A stretch of DNA of 64,000 bases. It comes from Littorina saxatilis (taxonomy: Eukaryota; Mollusca; Gastropoda; Littorinimorpha; Littorinidae). Shown one piece after another: positions 36,216 to 49,076 of the stretch. The DNA lies in contig NC_090245.1 of assembly GCF_037325665.1 (NCBI RefSeq), positions 43,913,916 through 43,977,915 on the forward strand. The letters are read 5' to 3'. Below the pieces are notes generated by a model, which saw only the letters and a list, made by a program, of their open reading frames with translations, was not told where the DNA came from and did no database searches. Position 1 is the stretch's first letter. Every line of letters starts with the position of its first letter. The position numbers and the translations under genes are program-made.

Positions 36216-37259
36216 CATGATACTTTCCGGTCGTCTGGAAGACGTAACCCACGAAGCTTACGATCAATTTCACTCAGGTTTAGACCAGACTTTCTGGCTT
36301 TAATCTAACCACCGGTCACCAGAGTGCAACCGCTCAGTCGGTGTTTTTTTTAGCCAGGCGACTCAGACTTGGTCAACTGTCCCTTCAAGGCCTTAGGCCA
36401 CCACCTGTCTCGCATGCAACCGCTACATTCAACAATGTTGCTCTTTATATCCTTTAACATGAAAACGGGACAAGGATATTTATCTAATTGACCCTATCTA
36501 GGTGGGTTTTTTTTTACCATCATTAGGCAAATCTATGAGTGGTGAGAAACAAAAAAGGGGGTGGTGGTGGGGGGGGGGGGGGGGTGGTGAGGCAGTCAGC
36601 CCTTTCTCCAGCACCTGCAAGAGTGCACGATTCTAGAACTTGGCATCGCCTCTAGCAGTCCTCAGTTCAGGAGGACTCTACGATGTTCTACGAACAGCTT
36701 TTTCGAAGTCAGACGACGTTTCATCAATTTTTGAGAAACGTCGCCAGAACTATCATGTGGCAGCAGGAGCGGGTCAAGTCCGCTTAATATCAATAGTATA
36801 TCAATAGGTTCCCACCGCCTTCTTGAAGCTTTCTGCTTATATGTGATTCGGAGAAAGAATATGTAATTTAATCGAAAATTGTAATAATAAATTTTCATTT
36901 GATTAATATACTTCCCGAATCACATAGTTAATTCCCTCCCACCAGTCGTAGAAACGACGGTGCTACTCACTAATGGCGGAAGAGTGTTCCTCGTGGAGGA
37001 ACGTGTGAAATATGCATAATAGCATTTACAAGAAGAGTGTTTTTCTGGGAAATCATCATCTACGTGGATTCAGCGGCACAAGGATGTGTAAATGACGACA
37101 TGCGGTGAGCCGTGATACAAACTCGTGAGTGTCTGTCACACCTTAACTTGTGCAGTAATCTATTTGTGATATAGTATCTTTATATCATTTAATCACATGT
37201 ATTGAGTGATTGCGATAAGATTGTGTGAACTGTGTGTTCGAGAAGTTGATTGGTATTGA
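36216..37259. other. No gene recognised; G-run
   Basis: Contains a G-run around 36567-36582 flanked by GGTGGTGG. No open frame with splice or domain support. Confidence 0.5.
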
Positions 37260-37636
37260 GTCCCCCCGCGGGTTAGATACGAGAAAGAATTTACCCGATG
37301 CTCCCCAGCATGTAGTAAGAGGCGACTAACGGATTCTGTTTCTCCTTTTACCCTTGTTAAGTGTTTCTTGTATAGAATATAGTCAATGTTTGTAAAGATT
37401 TTAGTCAAGCAGTATGGAAGAAATGTTAAGTCCTTTGTACTGGAAACTTGCATTCTCCCAGTAAGGGAATATATTGTACTACGTTGCAAGCCCCTGGAGC
37501 AAATTTTTGATTAGTGCTTTTGTGAACAAGAAACAATTGACAAGTGGCTCTATCCCATCACCCCCCTTCCCTCCGTCGCGATATAACCTTGAACGGTTGA
37601 AAACGACGCTAAACACCAAATAAAGAAAAGAAAAGA
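37260..37636 (+). mobile_element. SINE, family E, with 11-bp target duplication
   Basis: ATTGGTATTGA flanks both ends (37249-37259 and 37637-37647). The body starts TCCCCCCGCGGGTTAG and ends CGTCGCGATATAACCTTGAA..AAACACC and (AAAG)n. The family is common in molluscs by recollection. A 3' fragment is at 52679-52735. Confidence 0.88.
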
Positions 37637-37647
37637 ATTGGTATTGA

Positions 37648-38361
37648 TGTTTTGAGGTGAAGAATTGTGTTGTAATTTGTGAGGAATTAATAAGTCTGTA
37701 TCCTCCCAAATTCTGTGTTTGAAGTGTGTAGTGTGAAGAGTGAAGAGTCAGTGTAATTAGATAGGACAGAACACGTATACATAAAAGTAACTCCTTTATT
37801 CGCACTATAATCCACTTCATGACATTCAGGCGACTTGTTTTTTCTTCCAATTTACCAGTAAAGTGACAATGTTTTGCTGTGTTGTGATTTGTTCCTTTTG
37901 TGGGTGTTCATTCATTTGAATTAATTAAAAAGAGGACACAGCTCCGTCTGAGGTACAGAATCCAGCCATTTATAGTGACAAACACGTACTTGTCGCATTT
38001 TAGAGCGATAACAGGGGAAAAAAATAAAAAAAAGTCCTTAGGTATTATCTCTTTAATCCAGACTAAGGTGCAGGTCATAAAAACTAAGCGTTGGTTAATC
38101 AATGAAATGTTGACCTGATATTTTGACCACAGTTCTGCATGTAGCATGCATCCGGTCTTGTCTGTGAATGAGTTTTCTTATCTTTTCTTGATCTTGAAGG
38201 AACTTGGTGTATTGAGTGCTCTTACGACCTACTACACATTCTTTACGAAACAACGAACACTGAGCTGCGTGTGCAGAACCGATTTTCCAAAACTTATTAA
38301 TGATGAAAAGAAAATAGTAAAAATAAGGGGGGGGGGGGGGGGGAGAGTTTAGTTTCCCATC
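37648..38361. other. No gene recognised
   Basis: AT-rich with a G-run at 38328-38343. Short open frames on both strands lack support. Confidence 0.5.
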
Positions 38362-38535
38362 CGAGTAAAAAACACAAATATACTAAGAAAGAACCAACCG
38401 AATACAAATCAAAAACAACGGAGCAAAGACTATAGACTAATAGAAAATAAACACACACACACACAAAAACTGAGAAAAAATGTTATAAGCTCGTGTCTAT
38501 GCGTCGGCCTGTTTGTCTTTTTCTCTACAGTGCGA
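38362..38535. repeat. Duplicated ~150-bp segment, copy 1
   Basis: Shares AATACAAATCAAAAACAACG, GACTATAGACTAATAG and AAGCTCGTG with 43015-43180 in the same order and orientation. Confidence 0.8.
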
Positions 38536-38537
38536 GT

Positions 38538-38790
38538 GTGTGTGTGGTGTGTGTGTGTGTGTGTGTGTGTGCAGGTGTGCGCGCTGTCAGCCAGACATGC
38601 AAACACGAACGCACACACACACACACACACACACACGCACAGACTAGCATGGTGCAGTTTTTCTTGGCTTGGCATTCCTTTGCCGGTTCTTATCTCATGC
38701 CACACCTTCAGCACTGACGTCACGTCCGTTTCAGGTTTAGTACCGCCTCCGCTTAGTACAACTATCTTTCTGTCTGTCTATCTGGGTGTA

Positions 38791-38845
<55 letters not shown>

Positions 38846-38850
38846 CTCTG
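38538..38850. repeat. GT and CA microsatellites
   Basis: (GT)n at 38538-38573, (CA)n at 38617-38637 and (GT)n at 38797-38843. Confidence 0.93.
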
Positions 38851-38963
38851 TGTATGTGCGTCTGTCTCATTGCATGTATGTCTGTCCGTGTCATTCTATC
38901 GACTATCTGCGTTTCTGTATAATGTGTCTCCGTTTGACTTTCTGTCTTTATTTATTTATTTAT

Positions 38964-39438
38964 TTTTATTATGGTGAGCTTATATAGCGCGAACCACAAT
39001 TAACTGTGCTCTCCGCGCTTTACATACTAATTTCTGCCGTGTGAAATGGAATTTTTTACAGACAGACAGACAAACAAACATTTTTTACACACAATATATA
39101 ACGCATTCACATCGACCAGCAAACCTCAAGCCTGTTAGGCGAAACTTTACCTTTCACGGCCTTTATTCCAAGTCACACGGGTATTTTGATGGACATTTTT
39201 ATCTATGCCTATACAATTTTGCCAGGAAAGACCCTTTTGTCAATCGTGGGATCTTTAACGTGCACACCCAATATAGTGTACACGAAGGGACCTCGGTTTT
39301 TCGTCTCATCCGAAAGACTAGCACTTGAACCCACCACCTAGGTTAGGAAAGGGGGGATAAAATAGCGGCCTGACCCAGAGTCGAACACGCAACCTCTCGA
39401 TTCCGAGCGCAAGTGCGTTACCACTCGGCCACCCTGTC
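38964..39438 (-). mobile_element. tRNA-derived SINE, family A, minus copy
   Basis: Reverse complement of the 17011-17452 family: B box at about 39376-39400 and A box near 39415-39432. The left end keeps an AGCGCGAACC and CGCGCTTTACATAC tail variant. Confidence 0.88.
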
Positions 39439-39518
39439 TTTCTGCCTGTTTGTCTGTTCATCTTTGTGCGTATCTTTTTGTAAGCACACCAGCCATCTAT
39501 GTGCGCGTGGGCTCTTGG

Positions 39519-39650
39519 TATCCGTCTGTCTGTCTGTCTGTCTGTCTGTCTATATGCCTGGCTGTTTGTCTGTCTGTTTTTCTGTCTGTCTGTCTGTTTT
39601 TCTTTCTGTCTGTCTGCCTGTCTGTCTGCCTGCCTGTCTGCCTGTCTGCC

Positions 39651-39690
<40 letters not shown>

Positions 39691-39693
39691 AGT
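39519..39693. repeat. TCTG microsatellite
   Basis: Long (TCTG)n with scattered TCTT and GCCTG variants. Confidence 0.95.
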
Positions 39694-39737
39694 GAATGTC
39701 AGTTTGCGATCGTTAGGCTTAATTGATAATGTTTAAC

Positions 39738-40272
39738 CCGGTGTAACACGAAATTTTTACTCCACGAAAAATTTACTCCGGAGTAAATATTTCGTACGAA
39801 ATTCTTACTCCGAGTACACTTTTTGTACGAGAAAAGAACTCCCCAAGGCACGAAAAAATTACTCCCTCCACGACATTTTTACTCCCCATTTTTTTTTACT
39901 TCCAGTAAAAATCTCGTACGCAAAAATGGGATGCGGGCGAAGGGATAATGCCAATAAGTGATCTCGCGCAAACGAATGTCGCGCTACCCTCCCTCCACCC
40001 CTTCCACCACCAAGACTAACAGGGGACAAGGGAGTAAAAATTTCGTACACCTGGCATGGGAAGTTAAATTGCTCGTGTTGGGGTGAAGTAATTTATTCGT
40101 TATTTATTCGTCAGGGGAGTAACATTTTTGTACGAAATGTTTACTCGGAACTCACCTGTCTTAGGGAGTCATTTTCTCGTGCAATGGGGGAGTAAAGGGA
40201 GTAACTTTTTCGTACGAAATGTTTACTCCGGAGTAAAAATCTCGTGGGAGTAATTTTCTCGTGTTACACCGG
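39738..40272. mobile_element. TIR element with repeated ACTCC/CGTACGAAAT blocks
   Basis: Ends CCGGTGTAACACGA and complement. Inside, GGAGTAAA and CGTACGAAAT blocks recur in both orientations. No coding sequence; no certain target duplication. Confidence 0.75.
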
Positions 40273-40274
40273 CG

Positions 40275-40515
40275 TTATTGGTTGTTTGGTTATTTAGCGT
40301 CGCTACAATCCTATCTTAGTTTCCATTGCAGTAGCCGTGCTCAAAATTAGTTTCGTGTAGGTCTGTCACAGTCCCCAGCGTCAGAAGATCGAGGACTGGC
40401 TAACCTGAACAGTCTACCTGCTTCCAGATCAAGAGGTCAATCGAGGTCGTCGTCTTGCTGCCTTTGATAAAACAGGACTTTGTGCAGCCGCTGGCAAATG
40501 AACCAGACTGTCTTG
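40275..40515 (-). mobile_element. Possible minus-strand SINE
   Basis: Read on the minus strand it ends AGCGACGCTAAATAACC, like mollusc SINE tails. A tRNA-like head is not clear. Confidence 0.35.
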
Positions 40516-41093
40516 GCACACAGACAACATGTCATTGTGCCCAAGTTTACAGTTACCATTTACGCTGTATTTGTACGTGTGCCCTCGAGGATGCGTGTTA
40601 TATATTAGGCCTACGTGTTACATAGATGAAGTTTTTCGATTTTGTTGTTGGCGTTTGTTTGTTTGTTTGTTTGTGCGTTTGTGTGTTTGTTTGTTTGTTT
40701 GTTTGTTTCATCCAATGAAAACAATCTGTAGTTTGTGCCTTTACTGTAGGTTGTTTATTTAGCAAACAGGGAGCAGCCAGCAGATTGAAGTAATCGCTAA
40801 GTTGTAGGATATCATTTCTAAAAGATTCCCTAATCACGCAGCTTAATTTTACCAAAAGACAAGAGACTATACGGGACAGTCATATGGATCAAAAACGAGT
40901 CATATCCTGTTTTGCTAAAGTGTCATTTACTTACCATCGACTTAAATCTGGATTGTCTGTGAATTGGGTCGACATGACCGTTAGTGAAACAGATAACCTA
41001 CAAGTGAGTGTAGATGGGAAGTAGATTTGAGTGCAAATATCACATTATGAATGTGAGCTTAGTTGCAGCAGTTATTCCAAATACACATCTACA
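40516..41093. other. No gene recognised; GTTT microsatellite
   Basis: (GTTT)n at 40656-40709. Otherwise nothing supported. Confidence 0.6.
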
Positions 41094-42067
41094 TGGTGAC
41101 CCCCAAAAAATGCAACCCTCCAAAATGCGAATAACTTCTACATCTGTTGACCGAATCACTTTAAATTTGGATGACATAAACTTCAGCCTATGCATGTCCC
41201 TTCCACGAAGTGGCGATTTTGTACTTTAAATGTTCTGACTTTTGTGCAATAAAACAAAGTTTCCAAATTCAGCGATCGACTCTACAGAACGAGATTTGAC
41301 ATTGAGCGGTAGCAATTCTTACCTGATTTAAACTCTCCAGACTTTTACCATTTGTATTCAGAATGTCTGAGGTTACACAAACACCCCCTTCACCCTCTAG
41401 ATCATCGGTGACCTGAAGAAAGAAGTTACAGCTAGGTTCAGGGCAATCCCTAGACAGGAAAGCTTTCGTGCCATTGACAAGTTCGGAGGTGTAATTTGGA
41501 ACACATTTTGGAAAAAAAGTTAAATGTCGGACCATTTTACCTACAGACTCGAAACTTTGTAGAATGGTCATGGACAAACTGAAGTTTATGCACAACAACT
41601 ACGAACATATTTGCTAAACTTAAATGACTGGAAAAATTAACCCCTTTGTTGTAAAGTTACACTTGCGTAATGTCGCGCACAATTCATCAATGACAGAAAC
41701 GCATTCATCCATGGGAAATGCCTAATCCTGCCTATAATTGTTGTATTTAAGTCATTTATTGTCTAATTTTGATTAAGGTATACTATGTCATTCAAATTAC
41801 TCCAAAGGTAACAATCTGGGGGGCTTAAATCAAGTAAATTTGGCTAGGTACCGCTCAATTTCAAACCTCGTACTGTTTAGTCGATCCCCGAATTTGGCAA
41901 CTCTTTTTGAAATTGCACAAAATTCAGACCCTTTAAAACATAAAACTGTAACTTTGTGGAAGTGTCATGTATTGGCTGAAGTTTATGTCTCCAAAATATG
42001 AAATGATTCGGTTAACAGATGTAGAAGTTATACGCATTTTTGAGAGTTGCATTTTTTTGGGTCACCC
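41094..42067. mobile_element. Foldback element, second copy, uninterrupted
   Basis: Same family as 9380-10567 but without the SINE. Both arms begin with GGTGACCC and CTTCTACATCTGTT and are homologous for over 400 bp in inverted orientation. The plus strand near 41400-41520 reads LKKEVTARFRAIPRQESF, a relic of a mariner-like transposase C-terminus. Its minus-strand partner keeps PWMNAF-like text. Confidence 0.82.
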
Positions 42068-42411
42068 TTTAACATATTATGCAAGCTTATTAGACAATGT
42101 CAGAGTACATGCAGTGTTTTCATAACGATTATATATAACTATGTTGACTGGCTCGATATGATTCTGCTCGTGTTATATTACAGAGAGCACTGAAACAAGG
42201 TGGTTTTTCACACGTTGTTCTTTTCTTTCTGCATAGTTTAATACATGCGGGAGATCTTCAGCAGCCATGCATTGAAAATCACAAGTACAGTCTAACGTCC
42301 CCATAACGACCACGTAAGCAGGGTCGGATCCAGGGGGAGGGGTTTCCGGACCCCTCCCCCCCTAACCTAAAAAGATACAATAATATAAAAAAAATAAAAA
42401 TAAAAAATATA
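42068..42411. other. No gene; fragment of CAGGGTCGGATC repeat
   Basis: 42318-42365 resembles the start of the element at 63633-63842. The remainder is unremarkable. Confidence 0.4.
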
Positions 42412-42714
42412 ACCGGCACGGTTGGCCTAGTGGTAAGGCGTCCGCCCCGTGATCGGGAGGTCGTGGGTTCGAACCCCGGCCGGGTCATACCTAAGACTTT
42501 AAAATTGGCAATCTAGTGGCTGCTCCGCCTGGCGTCTGGCATTATGGGGTTAGTACTAGGACTGGTTGGTCCGGTGTCAGAATAATGTGACTGGGTGAGA
42601 CATGAAGCCTGTGCTGCGACTTCTGTCTTGTGTGTGGCGCACGTTATATGTCAAAGCAGCACCGCCCTGATATGGCCCTTCGTGGTCGGCTGGGCGTTAA
42701 GCAAACAAACAAAC
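42412..42714 (+). mobile_element. tRNA-derived SINE, family B, plus copy
   Basis: Head ACCGGCACGG with A box TTGGCCTAGTGGTAAGG and B box GGTTCGAACCCC. Tail (CAAA)3 at the right end. Highly similar to the copies at 9701 and 50062. Confidence 0.92.
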
Positions 42715-43014
42715 CCACTCATCGTAAAACATTGATCATAAGTACCTTCTAGAGTTGCGACAACTAGAAATGTCCAGAATTTAATCGAGACAAATCTCAA
42801 ATAACGTCAAATACAATCGGCAGCAAGTCAGAGCATATAATAACTCATTAATTTGACCAATTTCTTTCTATCAATCACAGTTTTACACTCGGTTTGACTA
42901 TGTTTTTTATCCTTTAAAGTTGTTTCTGTCAAATGAGGGTGTAACTGTGTCGGAATGGTTATGTGTGGCATGCTAATGTACATGAATTGGACAACACCAA
43001 GATAAAGTCCAAAT
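42715..43014. other. No gene recognised
   Basis: AT-rich sequence with no supported feature. Confidence 0.6.
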
Positions 43015-43180
43015 GAGTAAAAAACTAAAATAAACTAAGAAAGAATACAAATCAAAAACAACGGAGCAAAGACTATAGACTAATAGAAAATAAACACACA
43101 CAAAAACAAAACCTGAGAAACAATGTTACAAGCTCGTGCCATCTGCTCGTCTATATGCGTCTGTCTTTTTGTCTTTCTTT
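43015..43180. repeat. Duplicated ~150-bp segment, copy 2
   Basis: Counterpart of 38362-38535, about 4.65 kb away in the same orientation. Confidence 0.8.
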
Positions 43181-43258
43181 CATGTTACACAAAAAGTCAC
43201 ATAGCTTTGAAGTTTGTATCTTGTACCTTTGCCCCGAATAACACCCCTCCTTCTTTTA

Positions 43259-43460
43259 TCTCTTCTTCTTCTTCTTCTTCTTCTTCTTCTTCTTCTTCTC
43301 CTTCTTCCTTCTTCCTTCTTTCTTCATTCTTCGTTCTTCTTTCTTCTTTCTTCTTTCTTCTTCTTCTTCTTCTTCTTCTTCTTCTTCTTCTTCTTCTTCT
43401 TCTTCTTCTTCTTCTTCTTCTTCTTCTTCTTCTTCTTCTTCTTCTTCTTCTTCTTCTTCT
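43259..43460. repeat. CTT microsatellite (~200 bp)
   Basis: Nearly pure (CTT)n, a purine/pyrimidine mirror tract able to form triplex DNA. Poly-Leu, poly-Phe and poly-Arg frames here are artefacts. Confidence 0.97.
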
Positions 43461-44072
43461 TTTTCTTTTTCTCTTCTGTCTTCTGTATGTCTGCCTGTTG
43501 TGTCTCTTTGTTACCTGTCTTCTGGACCCCACCTTACATTGCCGTTAAATAATGCACTTTTAACAAAGCCAGGGTTTGACTTCTGAAGAAACAACGATGA
43601 GTCAGGGCATTACAGACACAATTAAGAAGACATCCCACATGCAATGTTACGCTTACCTGACACACAACACGAAAATGCAGATACCACACAATGAAGAACA
43701 CAGAAGAGATAAGAAATGTGCTTATTTCTTGGGACTTTAACAGCCTTTTATCTCTCCCCAGACACACTTTGGTAGGCATATCGTACCACTGCACTTCTGA
43801 CCCTAAAACTTAATCAAAAAGCACACACAGATTGTTTTTTGGGCTGCAATTCCAACGGGGAAAAAAAACAAGCCACATGTAACATCTCTTCCGCTCCTGA
43901 TTGGTTTAATAAGTGTCACGTGACAGAAATTATCATTGTAAAATAAAAGAATTGTCAACGCAGACGACATTACAGAGGCTTTGCCAGAAGTGATCCTTCC
44001 GCCTTGAGCGGTGAAACAGTCCCTGCCAGAATCAATCAGCATCTGGAAACGTGATTGTTTCAAACCGTTGCG
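43461..44072. promoter_or_regulatory. Upstream region of the VWA-ShKT-VWC gene
   Basis: Should contain the promoter and 5' UTR of the gene starting at 44073. No TATA box or start site could be fixed. Not otherwise annotated. Confidence 0.35.
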
Positions 44073-44136
44073 ATGATTCTCGGGCACTGTCTGCCCCTGT
44101 TGGTGGCACTGGCCACGCAACATACTGCACAGGGCC
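44073..44136 (+). CDS. Mosaic gene exon 1 (signal peptide)
   Basis: ATG in context TTGCGATGA begins [20 protein letters not shown] and G, a hydrophobic secretion signal with cleavage likely after TAQG. Ends one base into a codon at donor GTGAGT. Confidence 0.8.
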
Positions 44137-45167
44137 GTGAGTACTATTACCTTCACGATTTGTGTTGCTCTTTTCCCTGAACAACTTTGTGTTGCTGTCT
44201 CCTGTATACCGAAGAAGGACTATAGGGCATAGATGATTTTTTTTTATCTCGAGATATACTTGCCTTTACGATCGGGTTTTTTCCTCCCTTTTTCTTGCTA
44301 AACAGCATTGTTTTGCTGTCTCCTTTATGCAGTAGAATAACTGTAGGACATAGGTAAAACAAATTGTTTATACATATACTCGTCTACACGATTATTCTTT
44401 CCCCTTCTTTCTGAATAAGTTTGCATTGCTGTCCGCGTCATTAGTGGGGCCCCCAGTTGAAACGATTGTTCAAATTTGTATACCAACATATCATTTGGTG
44501 TGCTGTTAGAAGACATCCAAAGAATGTAAATTCCAGGGGGGGGGGGGGGGGGGGCAAGCAATTTGTGTCCTCTGGTAAATTTGGTTGCTAGGCAACGGAG
44601 TGCCTAGTCGCGAACAATGTCAAACACACAGTTTGGGCGTTTTAACACATATAAACTATAATATAAGACTGAATAAACATAATAAATTCATATTATTGGG
44701 TTGTTGTTGTCTTTTTAATGCCTTTAAGTGAAAAAATAAATAAATGGTTGAAAAATGAGCCAAAAATCATATTTTGGAACCTTCGGGTTAGGCTATATTT
44801 GTAGGTGCTCCCAAATAGAGACAAAAGAAGGTAAATAATAAGCTTACAATTTTCAGATTTTTAATGACCAAAGTCATTAATTAATTTTTAAGCCACCAAG
44901 CTGAAATGCAATACCGAAGTCCGGCCTTTGTCGAAGATTGCTGGGCCAAAATTTCAATCAATTTGATTGAAAAATGAGGGTGTGACAGTGCCGCCTCAAC
45001 TTTCACAAAAAGCCGGATATGACGTCATCAAAGATATTTATCCCCCCCAAAAAGAAAAAAACATCCGGGGATATCATTCCCAGGAACTCTCACGTCAAAT
45101 TTCATAAAGATCGGTCCAGTAGTTTAGTCTGAATCGCTCTACACACACACACACAGACAGACAGACA

Positions 45168-45255
<88 letters not shown>

Positions 45256-45693
45256 TACACCACGACCCTCGTCTCGATTCCCCCCTCTACGTTAAAACAT
45301 TTAGTCAAAACTTGACTAAATGTAAAAACCACCCTTCCTTTCCGCCGCAAGGGGCTAATGTACGTTACACCTTTCTCTTTCAGAAGGAAACGGACGCTTA
45401 CAACTTCAAAGTAAGAACAACGCATACATGCATGTTGTTGTTGTTGCTGTTGCTGTTGTTGTTGTTGTTGCTGTTGTTGTTGTTGTTGTTGTTGTTGTTG
45501 CTGTTGTTGTTGTTGTTGTTGTTGTTGTGCATGTTGTTGTTGTGCATGTTGTTGCTGTGCATGTTGTTGTTGTTGTTGCTGTTGCTGTTGTTGTTGTTGT
45601 TGTGCATGTTATTGTGCATGTTGTTGTTGTTGTTGTTGTTGTTGTTGTGCATGTTATTGTGCATGTTGTTGTTGTTGTGCATGTTATTGTGCA

Positions 45694-45726
<33 letters not shown>

Positions 45727-45729
45727 GCA

Positions 45730-45796
<67 letters not shown>

Positions 45797-48151
45797 AAAA
45801 CAAGGGGGTTAAAACTTCGGCTGGTTGGCTTACTGTTTAGTTGTTAGCATGCTTGCACAGATTGTGAGCATTGTTGTCGCCTAAAGTTTCTATCCGCACT
45901 TGTTAGACGTGCTTGCATTCAGTGATTAGTCCAAAAAGTAAGGCTTTGTGCTTTATTTCGACTGAAGTGAATTTGTAGGCTAACCTATATTAGGCTTTTC
46001 AGTTAAATGGACGTTCTGTTTTCTACTTCTCGTGAAGTAAAGCCATTTAAAAAATAACAGAAATGCGTTTTGCTTTTCTTCCAATCAGCTATCGCAAACG
46101 GTGCTGACGTCCTCTTCGTTCTGGATGGGTCACAGAGAGTGACGTCACAGCAGTGGACGTACCTACAGAACTGGCTGCAACAGATGGTTGAATATTGGAA
46201 CATTGGTCCACAAGGTGTCCAGGTAAGCACCTGTTAATTGTTGGGTGGTCAGTGGCGGGTGTGTCGGTTGGTGCACGAAGCTGGCAAGAAATTGGGACCA
46301 TCTAGGCTATTCCCGACATCTTCCCGTCCAACGTCTAACTGTTCTAACTAAGTTTTCTATGGACCAGAAGGGAATCTACGCCCACGGCAAAGGCGCCCAA
46401 TACCAGTGGTCTCTGAAGTAGGCAGGCATAATGTGATCGTCTATCGCTGACATGTTCCTTTTTAACTTTTCACGTTTCCAACAAGACAGTGTACACTGCG
46501 AATTGCACTTGTCTGAACATCCTGTACCTCTGACAAAGTCTGCACTCTGTATTGTCTAGGTGGGATATTCTTCACTTGCGGGATCAGGGCCCAAGCTCAG
46601 TGGTATTTGAAACAGGTGAGAAAGTGTGATGGTCAATTCCCGACACGACCCCTTCAAACTAACGTATATTCTTCGTGGTCTAACAGCCGCATATTCTCCA
46701 TAGTCTATAACTACCGCCTGTTCTCTATTGTCCAGGTGGGATTTTACACCTACGGGAACGGGGCCCAAGCCCAGTGGTCACTCCAGCAGGCAGGGGGCTA
46801 CCAGCAAGCTGTATTCTTTTTTTTACGCCATGTATCTCTGACAGGTTTTACACTCTGTGTTTTCCAGGTTGGATTCTACACCTACGGGAACGGGGCCCAA
46901 TCCCAGTGGTCACTCCAGCAGGCAGGGGGCTACCAGCAAGCCGTACAGGAGATCCAGGGCCTGAGGGCCTCAGGAGGTACGGCCAACGCCGGTCAAGCCA
47001 TCCGCCAGGCCTACAGGGAGGGCTTTTCTGCCCAGAACGGAGGCAGGTCGGGGGTACCCAGGATCATCGTGCATGTGTCTGGTGGGCCTGCTGCTGATGC
47101 CTCCTTCTTTCACCAGGCGGTCAGTAGTAGGAGTAGTACTATGAGGAGAGGTAGGAGTGTTTATGGCAATAGGGAGGTCAAGGAGGAGTAGTACTATGAG
47201 TAGAGGTAGGAGTGTTTATGGCAATAGGGAGGTCAAGGAGGAGTAGAAGTGGAAGTAGCCCAGGTAAAAAAAGTACTGCAGTATACTAAAGTACAGTACA
47301 CATAAGTAGGGGCCTACCATAGTACTTGAAGTAGAGTACATTAAAGTATATATACTATTGCACATTGAGGTAAATATACTATAGTATACTATAGTAAACT
47401 ATAGTACAATTAACTTTACTATTGTATTTTGGCCACTTTTGTACCACACTGTTCTATAGTATACTACAATACATCGTGTGCTATTTATTTACCTAGGAGT
47501 AGACGTGAGAGTAAAAGATTCTGCTGACCCCTCCTTCTTCCACCAGTAGCAATAGGAGTAGTAGAAGCCTGGCGGGAAAGAGAGATGAAGAGTGAGGAGG
47601 TGGGAGGTGGGAGGCAGAAATTTAAGAAGATGAGTAGAAATGTAACAGAAAACACAAACACGATCATACAAAAATCAAATTCACAAGAGCTTTTAAGTTC
47701 ATTTTGTTAAAATCGACAATAAAGTAGAAGAGCAAAAACGGAAAAGAATTCCACATGCACTGTTTGGGGTGTCATAGCATTATTGCTGGACAGTATAGGC
47801 TAACACAATGGATTGTTTTTCATAGAGATATGATTTTGTTGTTTTTCTGCAGGTGACAGATGCGAAACAAAGTGGTGTAGCAGTCTACAACATCGGCGTA
47901 GGGGCGGGAGCGGGACTGCTGCCGACGGATCTGTCGCAGGTAGCCAGTGAACCGAGCAGCCGTTATGTCATGACCTCCCACAGCTACCAGACTCTTGACA
48001 CCCTCACTGGCCCGCTCGCCGCTAGAGTCGCTGAAGGTGAGAATGGCGTGTATTGTTTTTCATTTGTGACAATTACGTCATGAAAACAATGACATGTATT
48101 CAGTTATTCTTCTTCTCGGACCGCCATGGAGAGTGTGACTGTTCTGTTTTG

Positions 48152-48196
<45 letters not shown>

Positions 48197-48225
48197 GCGC
48201 GCGCGAACAAACACGCAAACACATT

Positions 48226-48310
<85 letters not shown>

Positions 48311-49039
48311 ACTAAATGTGTTATTTAAAACAAAAAGGTTGCTTAACTTTGGAGCTTCAGTTTATTATTATGCTGGCTAATAATGGGTAGGAAGGACCTG
48401 TACATTTTTTGGTTGAAATAATTGTTGTTGCTTTGTTTTATTTCAGAACTTCCCTCGGGACCAGGTGCTTCTCTGCCACCAGTAACGAACGGTATGTTTT
48501 CACAAGGACAAGAGTTCACACACACTCACAAAACATGACAAATGCGCAGAGGAAGTGATCAGCAGTCACGTGACTTGTGACTGCTGAGAACTAAAGGGAA
48601 ATAATTTAATAATTTGTGATGATTACCAACAACAACAAAACATTCCTTGTTTTTATTCTGACAAAATTAGTATAGAACGTTAGCAGTCTGTCTGTTGTTT
48701 TTATTATTATTTTTTTATTTCTGCCATCAGTCGATATTTTTATTTTTTTTATTTTTGTGCCACTAGGATGCCTGCAGAAGGCGGATGTGGTGTTCATGTT
48801 GGACGGGTCATCCTCTGTGGGTGACGGCAACTTCCAGCGTCTGCTCAACTACGTCAAGATCGTCTCCAGCCAGCTGCCCGTGTCCCAGCAAGGCGTGCAC
48901 GTGGGAGTCATGCAGTTCGCCTCCAGACCCTCCGTGCAGTTCGGTCTGGGCGTCTACACGGACAGGTCTGTGTTTGTATGGGTGGGGGTGTATGTGTGGT
49001 GGAGTGGAAGTTTGTGTGTGTGTGTGTGTGTGTGCGTGC

Positions 49040-49076
<37 letters not shown>

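Noticed and set aside
34707-37259. Flanks of the AT-rich element as an LTR or other large repeat
   Set aside because: The two flanks may be one split repeat, but I could not find terminal repeats or coding sequence to name it.
42279-42488. Minus-strand frame reading [16 protein letters not shown]
   Set aside because: This is the familiar artefact of translating a tRNA-derived SINE head on the opposite strand.
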